DNA of 64,000 nucleotides from CAVPJC01 sp963705155 (GCA_963705155.1 CAVPJC010000007.1:1-64000); one strand, 5' to 3'; numbered from the stretch's first letter, positions 9,920 to 19,834 are shown. Translations and numbers: made by a program. Notes: generated from the letters alone by a model not told the origin.

Positions 9920-10816
9920 ATGGATACTCAATCTGTAGGATACAAAGCGAAAGTCTTCGAGGCCCGCAACCTGGCTTACTATTTCCTGATCGTCTTTGGT
10001 TTACAGGCATTAGCATACGGGTTGCTCATCGCCGGCGTTATGAAAATGCCTGCTGGTGAGGGGCCAGCCGTCCTTCTGAAGGATCCGCTCATCATAATTA
10101 AGACTTTAGCCTCCTGGGGCCCCATCATTGCCGCTTTTGTGGTAACGGCATTGACCGAGGGAAAATCAGGTGTGCGTGCATTGGGGAAACGCTTCTGGAA
10201 CAAGAACGTGAGCTTCAATTGGCTGCTCGTGACCCTGCTGATCCTGCCTGTCTTAGCGCTGGTCGACAACCTGGTCATTCGGGTGCTCGACGGAAAGGAT
10301 TATCCCCTTTTCTTCAAATACGATCCAGCCTGGATCATCCTGACCAGTTTCCTCTATGCATTTATATTCAACGGCGTGCTGGAGGAGTTTGGCTGGCGAG
10401 GTTATGTCTTGCCGCGTTTCCAGACCCGTTGGAGTGCGCTGGTTTCCAGCCTCATCTTGGGCGTCCTATGGGTTGCCTGGCATGCCGGCCAGTGGTTTGT
10501 TCCCGGATCCAGCCTGTACGGGCGTGATTTCTGGTTGTGGAGTCTGGGAATGATCCTGTTAACCATTATCATGACCTGGATCTTCAATAACACCAAAGGC
10601 AGCGTTCTGGCAGCAGCCCTGTTTCACGGCACGATCAATACCGGAATCTTCGCATTCCTGCTGGATTGGCGCTACTACGTGATCGAGCTGCTAGCGGTTA
10701 TTTTCATTGTGATCATTTTCGGCCCGAAAGACCTTGTAAAGAGAAATCCTGAGCCTGTTGGAACCCTAATGGAAGCGAAGGATCTGAAGTTCAACACGAA
10801 AAGTAAGTTCTCTTAA
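9920..10816 (+). CDS. CPBP family intramembrane metalloprotease (CAAX-type)
   Basis: A 298-residue membrane protein of the CPBP/Abi family, which includes prenyl-protein Rce1 proteases and bacteriocin self-immunity proteins. The motifs are present in order: Glu155-Glu156 in EEFGWRGYVLP, then the histidine in WHAGQWF, then the histidine in LFHGTINTG. The ATG at 9920 sits 8 bases after AGAGGA. Earlier in-frame TTG and ATG codons lie too close to that site. It lies between two HEGGH genes and behind an ABC exporter, a setting typical of peptide maturation or immunity functions, although no precursor peptide was found. Confidence 0.85.
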   Translation: MDTQSVGYKAKVFEARNLAYYFLIVFGLQALAYGLLIAGVMKMPAGEGPAVLLKDPLIIIKTLASWGPIIAAFVVTALTEGKSGVRALGKRFWNKNVSFNWLLVTLLILPVLALVDNLVIRVLDGKDYPLFFKYDPAWIILTSFLYAFIFNGVLEEFGWRGYVLPRFQTRWSALVSSLILGVLWVAWHAGQWFVPGSSLYGRDFWLWSLGMILLTIIMTWIFNNTKGSVLAAALFHGTINTGIFAFLLDWRYYVIELLAVIFIVIIFGPKDLVKRNPEPVGTLMEAKDLKFNTKSKFS

Positions 10817-10910
10817 CTCTTGGAGAATCAAAGTTAATGCTCCTTGCAAACCAGGGACAGGCTTTTACCTTCCCTCAACCCTATTATGTTACCGAATTCT
10901 GGAGGTAAAA

Positions 10911-11781
10911 GTGAATACCAAGACATTTTCTGTTACGCGTGCAGATTTGAACAAAGGCCTATCTCCTGTTCTCGTATCTGTACTCCAGCCCACCCTTTTG
11001 CTGTTCCTCTTATGGTTCTCGTTGGCATATATGCAACTATTCCTGCATGAAGGAGGCCACGCACTGGTAAATCTGATCTATGGGGCGAGGGTGTCTTTGT
11101 TTTATGCTCACCCATTTTCCTTTGTGGGCTTTGTCCGGCCCATGATCGATTATCACAACGTTTGGGTTCATGTCTCGGGAATTATTGTGGAGCTCATCGT
11201 TTCCCTTATGATTTTTGCCCTTTTGTGGAAACATCGTTCCTTCTACACACTCCCATTCCTGATGCTCTTCCCTTGGATTGGAGTCTATGATGGGATTGGT
11301 GGGATTGTGGATAAGTCTGGCGACTTTCACAACCTCGTTATAATCACTGGAATGTCCGAAAACATATTACTTGTATTCGATATCGTACTTGCCGTTGTGG
11401 GGATTTTCCTCTTCCTTTCGCTTTTACCTCTGTTGGGAACTCGCGCCGGAGGATAATAAGTCGCTCTTCGTGCTTCCGGTAAGTATGCTTTTGTATTCCA
11501 TGGTCGGGTTAGCGATTGCTCACCTTTTCGTGCCCGGTTCTCTTGCAGATGTCCAATATCACCTGGCAGAAGAAATCCTCGTTTCTGCAAAATTCAGGCC
11601 GCTCTTTTGTCTTGTCGGAGTACTTCTATCAGTGATCTACATGACGCTCTATCGATGTATCTACAAAAAACTTCCGGCTGGTTTACGGATGGAGAAAGTG
11701 AGCCTATCCTGGAAAGACTTATCGTATCCCGGTTTGCTGTTCACGATCAGCATGATACTGGGGATAATTGTTATCGACTAA
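10911..11781 (+). CDS. HEGGH-motif polytopic membrane protein, copy 3 (one frameshift)
   Basis: Third paralogue of the HEGGH family, starting with GTG after a GGAGG site. His46-Glu-Gly-Gly-His50 is followed by the HPFSFVGFVRP block and a YDG triplet at the presumed third-ligand position, so the active-site set looks complete. One extra A in GGAACTCGCG near 11439 breaks the frame. Removing it gives LPLLGLAPEDNKSLFVLP, matching copy 2. The C-terminus LPAGLRMEKVSLSWKDL is the family signature. The gene closes the membrane-protease cluster. Confidence 0.68.
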
Positions 11782-11957
11782 CTGAAGCGAGCATGTGCTG
11801 GCCACCTGAACTGCCGGGGTTCTCAAACGGAGCTCATTCCCTGGTTGAGCCTTGAGCTTGTTGCCGGTTTGAGATCATGGGGTTCGTAAGAGCATGTCAC
11901 AACACAGGCGCTCGAGCGGACAGGCTCAACCGGTCTATTCGGGCCCAGGGGCTCCCC

Positions 11958-12168
11958 TTAGCATGGTCTGCCCGGCGCAAGGCTGGCCAATTGCGGCACG
12001 CTCACCTCATCAGACCCGAACTCGGTCATGTTGATCGACGGGCGCGGCTCAAAAACCTGGATGTGTCCCGGCAGCTATGACCCCGGCAAACAACCGGTCG
12101 AAATTAGAACGTGTCCGCGGGTCAATCTCCATACCGGGACGAGACAGCCAGTAGTCTGGAAGCATCAT
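11958..12168 (-). pseudogene. Short decayed gene on the reverse strand
   Basis: A strong AGGAGGATAG site (12171-12180) precedes tandem ATG codons at 12168, followed by MMLPDYWLSRPGMEIDPRT and then, after a frame change near 12055, HIQVFEPRPSINMTEFGSD and a stop at 11958. The IxVFEPR...EFG pattern resembles the start of a conserved bacterial family I cannot name with certainty. At about 70 codons with a break inside, this is a truncated remnant. The flanks (11782-11957 and 12181-12580) show no other gene. A weak TATACT hexamer occurs near 12390. Confidence 0.35.
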
Positions 12169-12580
12169 GTCTATCCTCCTGCAAGAAAACTGGTGAGATT
12201 ATAAACCGGACTGTATAATCCTGTAAACGAGCCAGTAAGCTAAAAAAACCACAACCTGATTGGTTCTATATCTGCGGGTGCGGAATCTGCTTCGACACCA
12301 TACCTGCTGCCTACGCGACACGCAGTGTGGCTGGACCCATTTTCAGGTTGTTCTGGACTGCTGACTATTCTCAGTTTATGCTATACTCGGTGAAATATTC
12401 ATACAATACAGACCTGTTACCGCCTGATGCTTAAATCATTTAGGACTTACACGGTTGGTGAGGATTGCACCTTTCCCTTGAACCGCGTAACTACTATCAT
12501 TGATCGAATTAGGACGCAGAGGTTCATAAGCTGTTGAGCCACTCAAGCACAGCTAACCGTTTCGTCAGCCTGCTGCACAA

Positions 12581-15289
12581 ATGACCAGGAAAGTGATGAG
12601 GCGCGTGGAACCATCAATTCCACTTCTCTCCACAAAGCTCTTTATACCGCCTCCACGCCAGACGCTCGTCCAGCGCCCGCGGCTGATGAGGCGTCTGAGC
12701 CAGGGGCTGATGCTTCCTCTCACCCTGGTCTCCGCCCCCGCCGGGTTCGGGAAGACCACGCTTGTCAGCGAGTGGCGCGCCTCGGTCGCCGGACGCGATT
12801 ACCCCCTCGCCTGCCTCTCACTCGAGAACGACGATAATGATCCGACTCGCTTCCTCAGCTACATCGCTGCTGCACTTGGGACGCTGAAACCAGACTTGCT
12901 CGACGATGCGCTTGGCATGCTGCAATCTCCCCAACCCCCGCCTATTCAGGCTTTCTTGACCGGCCTGATCAACGATCTGGACAAACTTGACCACCCTTTC
13001 GCCCTTGTGCTTGATGACTACCATGTCATCAACGCCATGCCTGTCCATGAAGCTCTCGGTTTTCTCCTCGACCACCTGCCCAGGCACATGCATCTGGTAC
13101 TCCTTACCCGCGCCGACCCACCCCTGCCCCTCGCCCGTATGCGCGCTCGCGATCAATTGATCGAGATTCGCGCCGATGATTTACGCTTCACGTCCATTGA
13201 ATTTACAGCCTTCTTCAACCAGATGCTAGGTCTGGCACTTTCCAATGAGCACGTGTCGGCATTGGAACAACGCACAGAGGGCTGGATCGCAGGTCTGCAG
13301 CTGGCCGCGCTGGCCATGCATTCACCACGCTTGATGCAGAGGTCTGAAGACATTGCTAGTTTTATTGCTGCCTTTACTGGCAGCCACTATTACGTTGCGG
13401 ATTACCTGGCCACAGAAGTGCTCGACCGCCAGCCCGAACTGGTGCGGAACTTTCTTCTGCAAACGTCGATACTAGGCCGGATGTCAGGCGAGCTTTGTGA
13501 TCGGCTGACAGGGCGCAGTGATAGCCAGGCCATGTTGAGACAACTGGAAACAGCGAACCTGTTCCTCATCCCTTTGGATGAAGAAAGCCACTGGTACCGC
13601 TATCATCATCTCTTTGCTGACGTGCTGCGCACCCAGCTTCAGCAGGCATATCCGGACCAGCTTGCCGATTTACATCGGTGCGCGGCTGAATGGTACGAAC
13701 GGAATGGCTTTGTTCCCGAGGCAGTCCAGCATGTCCTGGCAGCTAAGGATTATCAGCTCGCCGTCCGGTTGATAGAGAGCAACGCCATGGCTATGTTGAT
13801 GCGTGGTGAGGCAGTCACCGTACTCACCTGGATTACTGCTATCGCGCCTCTCCTTCATGAACACCCGTGGCTGGCTATCTACCAGGCCTGGGCGTTCATA
13901 TGCACGGGTAAACTCGGTCAGATTGAACATGTGCTCCAAGAAGTACACACAGCCTCCACGTTAGGTATTACGGACGCAGAATCAGAGGCTATGCGGAGCC
14001 ACATTGCCGTGATCCGGGCGCTCGCAACAGCCCGGAGAGGTGAGGCGCAACAGGCTACTACCCAGGCGCAACAGGCGCTTGATCTCCTCCGAGAGGGTGA
14101 CACCTTCATCCGAGGCGTCCTTATCCTTACGCTTGGGGAGGTGAGGTGGCAAACCGGTGACCTGGCGGGGGCCAGGCAGGCGTATTCTGAGGCAGGTCAA
14201 ATTAACCAGACAGTGGGCAATTTTCTCGCCGGCGTAATGGCGCTCTCGTTCCTTGCTGCTCTGATGACTGAGCAAGGAGAGCTTCACCGCGCGGCGGAGA
14301 CTTATTATAGAGCCGTGCAGATGGCAACGCGATCTGATGGACGGGTGATGCCGGCTGCCACGCAAGCTTACCTTGGATTGTCCAGCTTAGCGTATGAACG
14401 GAACGAACTTGAGTTAGCTGGGCGCCACGCCCGGCAAGCCATAGAATTAGGATCTCGCTGGGGGCACCCGGACACCCTGGCCGGCGCCCATCTTATGCAG
14501 GCTCGATTGCAGATGGTGGAAGGGGATTCAATAGCAGTTATTGAATCCTTGCGACAGGCCGAAGCCCTGATTCAGGACCAGGGTGTTACGACCACAATTG
14601 CGCGCCAGGTAGAGGTGGTGCGTGTGCGGGTGTGGCTGGAGCAAGGCAATCTCGAGGCCTTAACGCGCTGGATGCGCGAAATGCAGATCGACCCCCTTGA
14701 CGAAATCTCCTATAAGTATCAGGTGATTTACCTGGCTTTGTCACGCATACTCCTGGCGCAGAAGCGTGCAGACACAGCCCTTACCTTGCTGGAGCGTCTT
14801 CTGGCGCAGGTCGAAGCCCTGGGGCAAATGGGGCGCGCTTTGGAGGTGCTCATTCTCCAATCGCTTGCGCTTGCAGATTTGGGCGACATGTCGCGCGCAT
14901 TAACAATATTGGCCAGGGCATTGATGCTGGGCCAGCCAGAAGGATACACGCGGGTTTTCCTGGACGAAGGCACGCCGATGGCTAAACTTCTACGCTACGC
15001 CGGATCGCATGGAGTGTCTCCGAAGTACGTCGCCGGACTGTTGTCTCAATTCGACCGTGAATTGGTCACCACTCCTGCCCTGCAGCAACCTCTCATCGAA
15101 CCACTGACCGACCGCGAACTGGAAGTTCTGCGTCTCCTGGCTGATGGCCTCTCTAACCAGGAGATTGCCAGACAGCTCGTCGTTGCTTTAGGGACAGCCA
15201 AGACCCACACCGCCAGCCTGTATCGCAAGCTGGATGTGGTCAGCCGTACTCAGGCGGTGAGGCGCGCCAGAGAACTCGGCCTCCTGTAG
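12581..15289 (+). CDS. LAL-type (MalT-like) LuxR family transcriptional regulator
   Basis: A 902-residue STAND-class regulator. The MalT-like N-terminus LLSTKLFIPPPRQ leads to a Walker A at residues 51-60 (SAPAGFGKTT) and a Walker B-like VLDDYH. A long alpha-helical TPR-like region follows, and the last 65 residues are a LuxR helix-turn-helix (LTDRELEVLRLLADGLSNQEIA). In the family, ATP and an inducer drive oligomerisation and promoter activation. The flavodoxin and membrane genes downstream are on the same strand and could be targets. Unlike its neighbours, this long gene is uninterrupted. Confidence 0.93.
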   Translation: MTRKVMRRVEPSIPLLSTKLFIPPPRQTLVQRPRLMRRLSQGLMLPLTLVSAPAGFGKTTLVSEWRASVAGRDYPLACLSLENDDNDPTRFLSYIAAALGTLKPDLLDDALGMLQSPQPPPIQAFLTGLINDLDKLDHPFALVLDDYHVINAMPVHEALGFLLDHLPRHMHLVLLTRADPPLPLARMRARDQLIEIRADDLRFTSIEFTAFFNQMLGLALSNEHVSALEQRTEGWIAGLQLAALAMHSPRLMQRSEDIASFIAAFTGSHYYVADYLATEVLDRQPELVRNFLLQTSILGRMSGELCDRLTGRSDSQAMLRQLETANLFLIPLDEESHWYRYHHLFADVLRTQLQQAYPDQLADLHRCAAEWYERNGFVPEAVQHVLAAKDYQLAVRLIESNAMAMLMRGEAVTVLTWITAIAPLLHEHPWLAIYQAWAFICTGKLGQIEHVLQEVHTASTLGITDAESEAMRSHIAVIRALATARRGEAQQATTQAQQALDLLREGDTFIRGVLILTLGEVRWQTGDLAGARQAYSEAGQINQTVGNFLAGVMALSFLAALMTEQGELHRAAETYYRAVQMATRSDGRVMPAATQAYLGLSSLAYERNELELAGRHARQAIELGSRWGHPDTLAGAHLMQARLQMVEGDSIAVIESLRQAEALIQDQGVTTTIARQVEVVRVRVWLEQGNLEALTRWMREMQIDPLDEISYKYQVIYLALSRILLAQKRADTALTLLERLLAQVEALGQMGRALEVLILQSLALADLGDMSRALTILARALMLGQPEGYTRVFLDEGTPMAKLLRYAGSHGVSPKYVAGLLSQFDRELVTTPALQQPLIEPLTDRELEVLRLLADGLSNQEIARQLVVALGTAKTHTASLYRKLDVVSRTQAVRRARELGLL

Positions 15290-15444
15290 TTTCCTGCCCC
15301 CGCCCTCCTAAACCTAAAACAAACCCCGAATACACCTTTCGCCAGATGGCAGGCGCTCTGCGCCGGCCTATACTTTGCGTTAACAATAAAGCACTCACCA
15401 TGAACAAATTATCCAAGATATCACCTATGAGGAGCAGCAAGACT

Positions 15445-15963
15445 ATGAATACAAAATCGATTCTTTTAGCTTACGCAACACGTTTTGGTTCGACGCAAGA
15501 TGTCGCCGAGACCATCGCCGCCTCACTTCGCCAGTCTGGGTTTGAGGTCGATATGCAGCCGATGGCGGATGTCAAGACGCTCGATGCTCATGATGCGATC
15601 GTGCTGGGAGCAGCGATCTACAATGCCCATTGGCACCCTGACGTACACAATTTTTTGTCACGGCATCAGGAAGCCCTCAGTCAAAGGCCAGTGGCAATTT
15701 TCACGCTCGGCCCGCTGAGTGCCAGCGAAGCAGCGAAGCGGAATTCTCGCCGCCAGCTTGATAAGGAACTTGCGAGATATCCCTGGCTGAAACCGGTTGC
15801 TGTGGAGATCTTTGCTGGAAAGTATGACCCATCCAAGCCGGGACTGAGTTTCTTTGAACGGTTCTTACCTGCTCGCGATTACCGGAACTGGGATGCCATC
15901 CGCGCCTGGGCATACGCATTGCCCGCGCAGTTACAACACAGCGAGGTGTTACAACCTGCTTGA
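15445..15963 (+). CDS. Flavodoxin domain protein (HemG/protoporphyrinogen oxidase-like)
   Basis: A 172-residue flavodoxin-fold protein. The N-terminal LLAYATRFGSTQDVAETIA is the FMN phosphate-binding loop, and VLGAAIYNAHWHPDVHNFL is the second flavin-contact segment typical of the HemG/flavodoxin_5 branch. GAGGAG lies 10 bases before the ATG at 15445. An in-frame ATG at 15400 would add 15 unmatched residues. Probably a soluble one- or two-electron carrier or menaquinone-linked oxidase subunit. The exact partner is not evident. Confidence 0.8.
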   Translation: MNTKSILLAYATRFGSTQDVAETIAASLRQSGFEVDMQPMADVKTLDAHDAIVLGAAIYNAHWHPDVHNFLSRHQEALSQRPVAIFTLGPLSASEAAKRNSRRQLDKELARYPWLKPVAVEIFAGKYDPSKPGLSFFERFLPARDYRNWDAIRAWAYALPAQLQHSEVLQPA

Positions 15964-16028
15964 TGAACAGTATCGACCTATCCATTCAAACCCCATTTCA
16001 TATTCAATTTTCAAAAGGAATATTTTCT

Positions 16029-16888
16029 ATGAACGCAAACGTTTTAAAAAACAGATCTTTACTAACCTTTATTCTGCTGCTGTTCGGTTTATCCATTCCG
16101 TTCTGGGTGATCGGCACAATTGTTGATGTGCAAATTTTCCCAGGATTAAAAGTTATTTCAAATGGGTCTTGCCATGCCGGCTGTGGCAGCCTTAATTCTT
16201 TTTTACAGAGAAAGCGGAAAAGGATGGCGTTGTTGCACTTTTGAAAAGAACCTACGACTTTCGCAACATCAAATCCAAAATCTGGTATCTCCCCATCCTT
16301 CTCATATATCCGAGTATTGGTTTTCTTAATTACTTGATAGTACGAATGTCCGGAACCTCCATTCCATCGCCGCACTTCTCATTGGCTGTACTTCTCGGTT
16401 ACAGTACAGTTTTCTTTATGACCTTTGGAGAAGAACTGGGCCTGACAGGATATGCCATTGACCCGCTGCAACAGCGCTATAGTGCGCTCAAGTCAGGCAT
16501 ACTCCTTGGGCTAGTACAGGCTGGTTATCATATCCCAGGGTTCATCATTAGCGGATATTACACATCCGAGTGGATTTTCTGGCATGTCCTGTACACATTA
16601 GCTGGTCGGGTTTTGTTCGTCTGGGTCTATAACAACGCTGGGAAGAGCTTGTTTTCCATGGCTTTGTTCCATTCGACATTTGGCTTGTTTTGGATTTTGT
16701 GGCCAGTTGCCAATTTGCAAGAAGCCCCGCCTGTGTACGACCCGCGCATCGCTGCTTTCATCGCCATATCCTATGTTGTGATCGTGACATTCCTTTGGGG
16801 TTCCAAGACGCTGGCGCAATATCGGTTTGCCCGGTCAGGTGGGCTTCACCTCGCAGATTTAAATCAGCCAGTGACAGATGATAAATAG
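16029..16888 (+). CDS. CPBP family intramembrane protease homologue (two frameshifts)
   Basis: Second CPBP-family membrane protein of the window. The N-terminal helix (LLTFILLLFGLSIPFWVIG) starts at the ATG at 16029, after AAAAGGA. The frame then slips twice, near 16152 and 16220, both next to A-runs. The repaired middle reads FQMGLAMPAVAALILFYRESGKDG. The motifs are GEELGLTGYAI, the histidine in YHIPGF and FHSTFG. The usual arginine of EExxxR is a threonine here, a variant seen in some family members, so catalytic competence is uncertain. Confidence 0.75.
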
Positions 16889-16929
16889 GCAGCTGTCCAT
16901 AGATTTGGAATAAACGAATGGAGTTAACC

Positions 16930-17640
16930 ATGACACAACCACAAGGTATCGTAAAAGGTGATGTCCTTCAAAGAATTAGCAGCGCCGGATTTATCATCGG
17001 GGCTATTCTGATGATGATCGGTGGCTCGTTGATGCCGCATGCTTCCACTCCCACCAGTAACCTGCAGGAGATGCTGAGACCATTGGGTGAACAGTTGTTC
17101 AAGGCCCAATTCTCTGTACTGCTGCTGATTGTCAGTATCTGGGCCACGATGATCGGAGTAGCAGGAGTTTACCGCTGCATAATTGCAAGCGGCGGAGCCA
17201 CGAGTGGCGCTGCCTGGGCACGTTTGGGCTTTTATTTCATGCTCGTGGGGACTGTCCTCTACACTGTCGCCCTCACGCAGGATGCATCCATTGCCGGTGC
17301 GGTCGCGAACTGGCTGGCAGCGCCGGCTGTCGACAAAGAAGCGGTGTATGGCGTGGTCGCTGCTGTCAATGCCGTTGGCCGTGGGCTATACCCTGTGGCC
17401 ATAATCGCTTACTGGGCGCCTTTCGCCTTCCTGGGAATTGCAATGCTGGTCAGCCCAGTCTATCCCCGTTCGCTAGGCTGGACCGGGGTGGTCCTGGGCA
17501 GTGCAGTAATTGCCCTGGGCATCGTTCAAAGCTTCACGGCACGTACGACCACACTTACGCTCATCTTTATGGTTCTCTCACTCTTAACCGGTTTGTGGGG
17601 CTTAGTGGTGGGCGTCTGGGTTGCGCGAAAAGCGTGGTAA
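16930..17640 (+). CDS. Polytopic membrane protein of unknown function
   Basis: 236 residues with about six or seven hydrophobic segments and no catalytic motif. The sequence MIGGSLMPHASTPTSNLQEML followed by alternating helices resembles small membrane families of the DUF4386 kind, but I cannot assign it firmly. The ATG at 16930 follows GGAG. An in-frame ATG lies 12 bases upstream. It is spaced 41 bases from the CPBP gene and 42 bases from the reductase homologue, so one transcript for 16.0-19.1 kb is plausible. Confidence 0.65.
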   Translation: MTQPQGIVKGDVLQRISSAGFIIGAILMMIGGSLMPHASTPTSNLQEMLRPLGEQLFKAQFSVLLLIVSIWATMIGVAGVYRCIIASGGATSGAAWARLGFYFMLVGTVLYTVALTQDASIAGAVANWLAAPAVDKEAVYGVVAAVNAVGRGLYPVAIIAYWAPFAFLGIAMLVSPVYPRSLGWTGVVLGSAVIALGIVQSFTARTTTLTLIFMVLSLLTGLWGLVVGVWVARKAW

Positions 17641-17682
17641 CCAAAACGAGAACAAAAAGCTGAAAATACAAGGAGAAATAAA

Positions 17683-18201
17683 ATGCAAAAGTCAATTATC
17701 AATCAAAATAAGGACACATTCTCCAAACAATTGTTTTACCGCGGCAAACAATGGTTGTATCGCGGACAGAGACCAGGCTGGATTGCGAAGACTTTTAATC
17801 GGATGTGGGCGAAGGCCGCCTCCAAAAAAATCATGACCAATGGCCTCGTGGCATTGGAAGTGATCGGACGGAAGTCGGGGCGTGTTGTCTCGTTTCCGCT
17901 GGTGATGTTCATTGTGGATGAGCAGCGTTATCTGGCGTCAATGCTTGGAGAGGATGCACAGTGGGTTCGCAACGTGCGTGCTGCGAATGGTAAAGCGGTT
18001 CTTCGCAGCGGCGGATCCGAAAATGTTCAACTCGAAGAGATTCCCGCCGACCAGCGCGCCCCGTTGTTGAAGGCGTACTTACATGCAGCACCGGGAGCGC
18101 GTCCGCATGTGTCGATTGACATGGACGCTCCGCTCGCAGAATTCGAAAAGATCGCTTCGGAATTCCCGATTTTCCTGGTCGTATCCGATCAGAAGAAATG
18201 A
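17683..18201 (+). CDS. Deazaflavin (F420)-dependent nitroreductase family protein (DUF385-like)
   Basis: A 172-residue split-barrel protein. The block VIGRKSGRVVSFPLVMF followed by YLASMLGEDAQWVRNVRAANG is the signature of the deazaflavin-dependent nitroreductase (Ddn/DUF385) family, whose characterised members use F420H2. The end APGARPHVSIDMDAPLAEFE is also typical. AAGGAG precedes the ATG. F420 use is inferred from family membership: no F420 biosynthesis gene is visible here. It abuts the cytochrome gene, which suggests shared redox function. Confidence 0.8.
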   Translation: MQKSIINQNKDTFSKQLFYRGKQWLYRGQRPGWIAKTFNRMWAKAASKKIMTNGLVALEVIGRKSGRVVSFPLVMFIVDEQRYLASMLGEDAQWVRNVRAANGKAVLRSGGSENVQLEEIPADQRAPLLKAYLHAAPGARPHVSIDMDAPLAEFEKIASEFPIFLVVSDQKK

Positions 18202-18218
18202 CAAGTAAGGAGTTTAAA

Positions 18219-19055
18219 ATGAAAAAATTCTTTAAATGGATCGGAATTGTATTTGGTGGACTGATCGGATTGACCTTATTGGCAGGTCTGATCTTGTATC
18301 CCATCGGCATGAAGAAACTTACCCAGACGTATCCAAACATTGTGGTTGAAGCGGTCAACATCCCCACCGACGCGGATGCCATCCTGCGCGGCGAACACAT
18401 CTCCATCATCTGGTCATGCACCAAATGTCACGGAGATACCTTGAGCGGCACAATCATGACGAACGATCCAGTCGAGGGGGACATTCCAACCTTTGGAGCC
18501 ATTCCAGCCATTAATCTGACTTCCGGCAATGGAGGCATTGCCCAATCCTACACCGATGCAGATTGGATCCGCGCAATTCGACATGGAGTAAAGGCGGACG
18601 GTCAGGTTGAAATCTATATGTACGAGTACTTCTCAGCCATGAGCGAACAGGATCTGGGCGACTTGATTGCCTATTTAAAACAGATCCCGCCGGTTGATTC
18701 CGTTACTCCCGCGATGCGTTATGGACCCATCATCCCCATTTTCCCCGCTATTGGAATGTTTACACCAGCCGCAGAATTGATCGATCACAACACTCCGCGT
18801 CCAGCGGACCCAATAGCGGGTGCCACGAAAGAATACGGCAAATACCTCTCTGCGATTTGCGCCGGGTGCCACGGCAATTCCGTTGGTAGAAAATTTGAGA
18901 AATGGAGCGAGGATGATTTTATCCGCGCATTCCACACCGGCGTTTTACCGGATGGAAGAAAACTTGGGCCAACGATGTCATCCAATACCTTCAGGGAGAT
19001 GAACGACATAGAGTTAACTGCTTTATGGCTTTACTTCACAGGAGCCAAGCCGTAA
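18219..19055 (+). CDS. Membrane-anchored di-haem cytochrome c
   Basis: 278 residues: an N-terminal membrane anchor (about 8-30) and two class-I-like c-type haem domains with Cys67-Thr-Lys-Cys70-His71 and Cys213-Ala-Gly-Cys216-His217. Methionines after each site (in YFSAMSEQDLGDLIAYL and LGPTMSSNTFREMNDIELTALWLYF) are candidate axial ligands. The overall plan resembles di-haem subunits of alcohol or aldehyde dehydrogenases. AAGGAG sits 7 bases before the ATG at 18219. Translation may be coupled, since the preceding stop overlaps an in-frame upstream codon. It should act at the outer face of the membrane. Confidence 0.88.
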   Translation: MKKFFKWIGIVFGGLIGLTLLAGLILYPIGMKKLTQTYPNIVVEAVNIPTDADAILRGEHISIIWSCTKCHGDTLSGTIMTNDPVEGDIPTFGAIPAINLTSGNGGIAQSYTDADWIRAIRHGVKADGQVEIYMYEYFSAMSEQDLGDLIAYLKQIPPVDSVTPAMRYGPIIPIFPAIGMFTPAAELIDHNTPRPADPIAGATKEYGKYLSAICAGCHGNSVGRKFEKWSEDDFIRAFHTGVLPDGRKLGPTMSSNTFREMNDIELTALWLYFTGAKP

Positions 19056-19125
19056 TCTGCTGCCAACGTCCCGAAAGTTTTGTTGAGAAAAATTAAATCG
19101 TCTTTGCCAACATATCGAATTAGAG

Positions 19126-19365
19126 ATGAATTATATGGACAGAAATTTGCACAAGAAGGAGTTTTATGAGATTCGAGTCAAACAACATCTCGTGCCTTCC
19201 TGGTCGGAGACGTTCGATGGAATGCAGATAATCTTGACTCCGGACGGCGGAACGACCTTTAGAGGCGCGGTAGCGGATCAGGCCGCCCTCCATGGTCTAC
19301 TTGCGAGGATACGCGATCTTAACCTGATCCTGATCTCCGTGACCCGGGTTGATGATATCGGGTAA
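19126..19365 (+). CDS. Small conserved protein
   Basis: 79 residues. The core FYEIRVKQHLVPSWSETFDGM, a short threonine-rich turn and then VADQAALHGLLARIRDLNLILISVTRV match a small family common in Chloroflexota and Actinomycetota genomes, usually annotated as hypothetical. A second ATG nine bases in could be the true start. No function is known to me. It stands alone after the cytochrome gene. Confidence 0.6.
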   Translation: MNYMDRNLHKKEFYEIRVKQHLVPSWSETFDGMQIILTPDGGTTFRGAVADQAALHGLLARIRDLNLILISVTRVDDIG

Positions 19366-19834
19366 TTGAGGATTAGCGATTTAGCCTACATAGGAGAGCC
19401 CATGGATATTTATTTTTCGACCTTCATCAACCCGGCGGCACTTTCTCACCCTGGGTAGGCGGCCCACCCTCACCGCAGGTTATTAGATCCTGCAAGGCAG
19501 CGGCGTCACATGTGATGGCGTCCCCATGGACATAGTCTGCACTTACTGCCGGACTTAATTGCTCTGGTGGTACGCCTGCCAAAGTGCAAGGGATCTGTGA
19601 CCGAGATCGCTCAGGACCAGCCGGGCGATCTCACTTTTTAATCGCTTACCCATCATTTTATATACTCCTCGGCAATTCTCGAGGAATTGTGAGACGTCTG
19701 TGAAATGTCTATGAAATTCTGGGGGGTAATAACCCCGATAATCTTCCAAGATTCCAGTAGTTAATCACATGAAATGTAGATCAGCTATAATAGATCAGGA
19801 GCGTTTAGCAAACTGACGCCTCGGTAGTGTTTCG
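19366..19834. other. Intergenic region with weak reverse-strand micro-ORF and a promoter-like site
   Basis: No secure gene. On the reverse strand a 33-codon frame (19656 to 19555, MMGKRLKSEIARLVLSDLG) has a well-spaced GAGGAG site (19665-19670) and could be a micro-gene or a remnant. TATAAT at 19786-19791 lies 44 bases before the next gene and is a plausible -10 element, but I see no good -35 hexamer. Confidence 0.3.

Noticed and set aside
11877..12080. 67-codon forward frame
   Set aside because: Arg/Leu-rich shadow opposite the reverse-strand remnant; no start signal.
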